Source of the DNA: Desulfovibrio desulfuricans | GTDB taxonomy: Bacteria; Desulfobacterota; Desulfovibrionia; Desulfovibrionales; Desulfovibrionaceae | Assembly (NCBI RefSeq): GCF_024460775.1 | Contig: NZ_JANFYZ010000018.1 | Coordinates: 1-51,029, forward strand | Direction: 5' to 3' | Length of the DNA stretch: 51,029 nt | Shown: positions 50,974 through 51,029 of the stretch, piece by piece | How the letters are laid out: the number at the start of each line of letters is the position of its first letter | How positions within the stretch are numbered: the stretch's first letter is position 1 | Translations under genes and position numbers: made by a program | The notes under the pieces: model-generated | Seen by the model: the letters and a program-made list of their open reading frames with translations, nothing else | Told to the model about the DNA's origin: nothing | Database searches by the model: none

Positions 50974-51029
<56 letters not shown>

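Overview
The window looks like one contig of a Desulfovibrionaceae genome, most like Desulfovibrio. The evidence is a mostly GC-rich base composition, an adenosylcobalamin-dependent class II ribonucleotide reductase, a Tat-exported selenocysteine formate dehydrogenase, a PglB-type oligosaccharyltransferase, a RACo-like ASKHA protein, a MucR-type zinc-finger regulator and a flagellar FliM. This assignment is an inference from gene content; no rRNA or tRNA gene was found. The far left end is AT-rich and nearly gene-free. The far right end is a run of 54 G, which looks like a contig-end artefact.

Layout. 1-0.5 kb: AT-rich end with a possible gene remnant. 0.5-7.5 kb: MucR-like regulator, GmhB, FliM (minus), then a touching pair of a RACo-like corrinoid activator and an Rsm22/METTL17-like ribosome-assembly protein with long Arg/Asp-rich tails. 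7.5-12 kb: NrdJ behind a structured leader, and two membrane proteins. 12-17 kb (minus): BI-1/YccA, RNase R and MurJ, the last two translationally coupled. 17.3-19.1 kb: secreted cyclophilin, then a divergent HxlR regulator and flavin reductase. 19.2-24.4 kb (minus): FabD, ArgS, SPOR protein, MlaE-type permease and RuvC, with a strongly folded spacer after argS. 24.6-29.4 kb: RsmG, PglB, RlmH (minus) and threonylcarbamoyl-AMP synthase. 29.4-30.7 kb (minus): MarR regulator and a methyltransferase. 30.8-36.6 kb (plus): Nudix hydrolase, UbiD-family decarboxylase, NAD synthetase, class II fructose-bisphosphatase and a small secreted protein. 36.8-42 kb (minus): MazG, a lipoprotein that resembles a degenerate GH13/trehalose-synthase-like enzyme, and a GT-C glycosyltransferase, all overlapping stop-to-start. 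42-43.4 kb (minus): CvpA and a transglutaminase-like protein. 43.5-51 kb (plus): MobA, an FmdE-MoeA fusion, a TetR regulator with a perfect palindromic operator, a nucleotidyltransferase and the selenocysteine formate dehydrogenase alpha subunit.

How the genes fit together. The right end is a molybdopterin/formate block: MobA makes the guanylyl dinucleotide form of the cofactor, the FmdE-MoeA fusion is a plausible cofactor-handling protein, and FdhA uses a bis-MGD Mo/W-Sec centre. The most unusual parts are the coupled MazG / degenerate amylase-like lipoprotein / GT-C glycosyltransferase unit, the Rsm22-like protein with two charged disordered tails next to RACo, the FmdE-MoeA fusion with a terminal Cys cluster, and several structured non-coding stretches (nrdJ leader, argS spacer, pglB-rlmH spacer).
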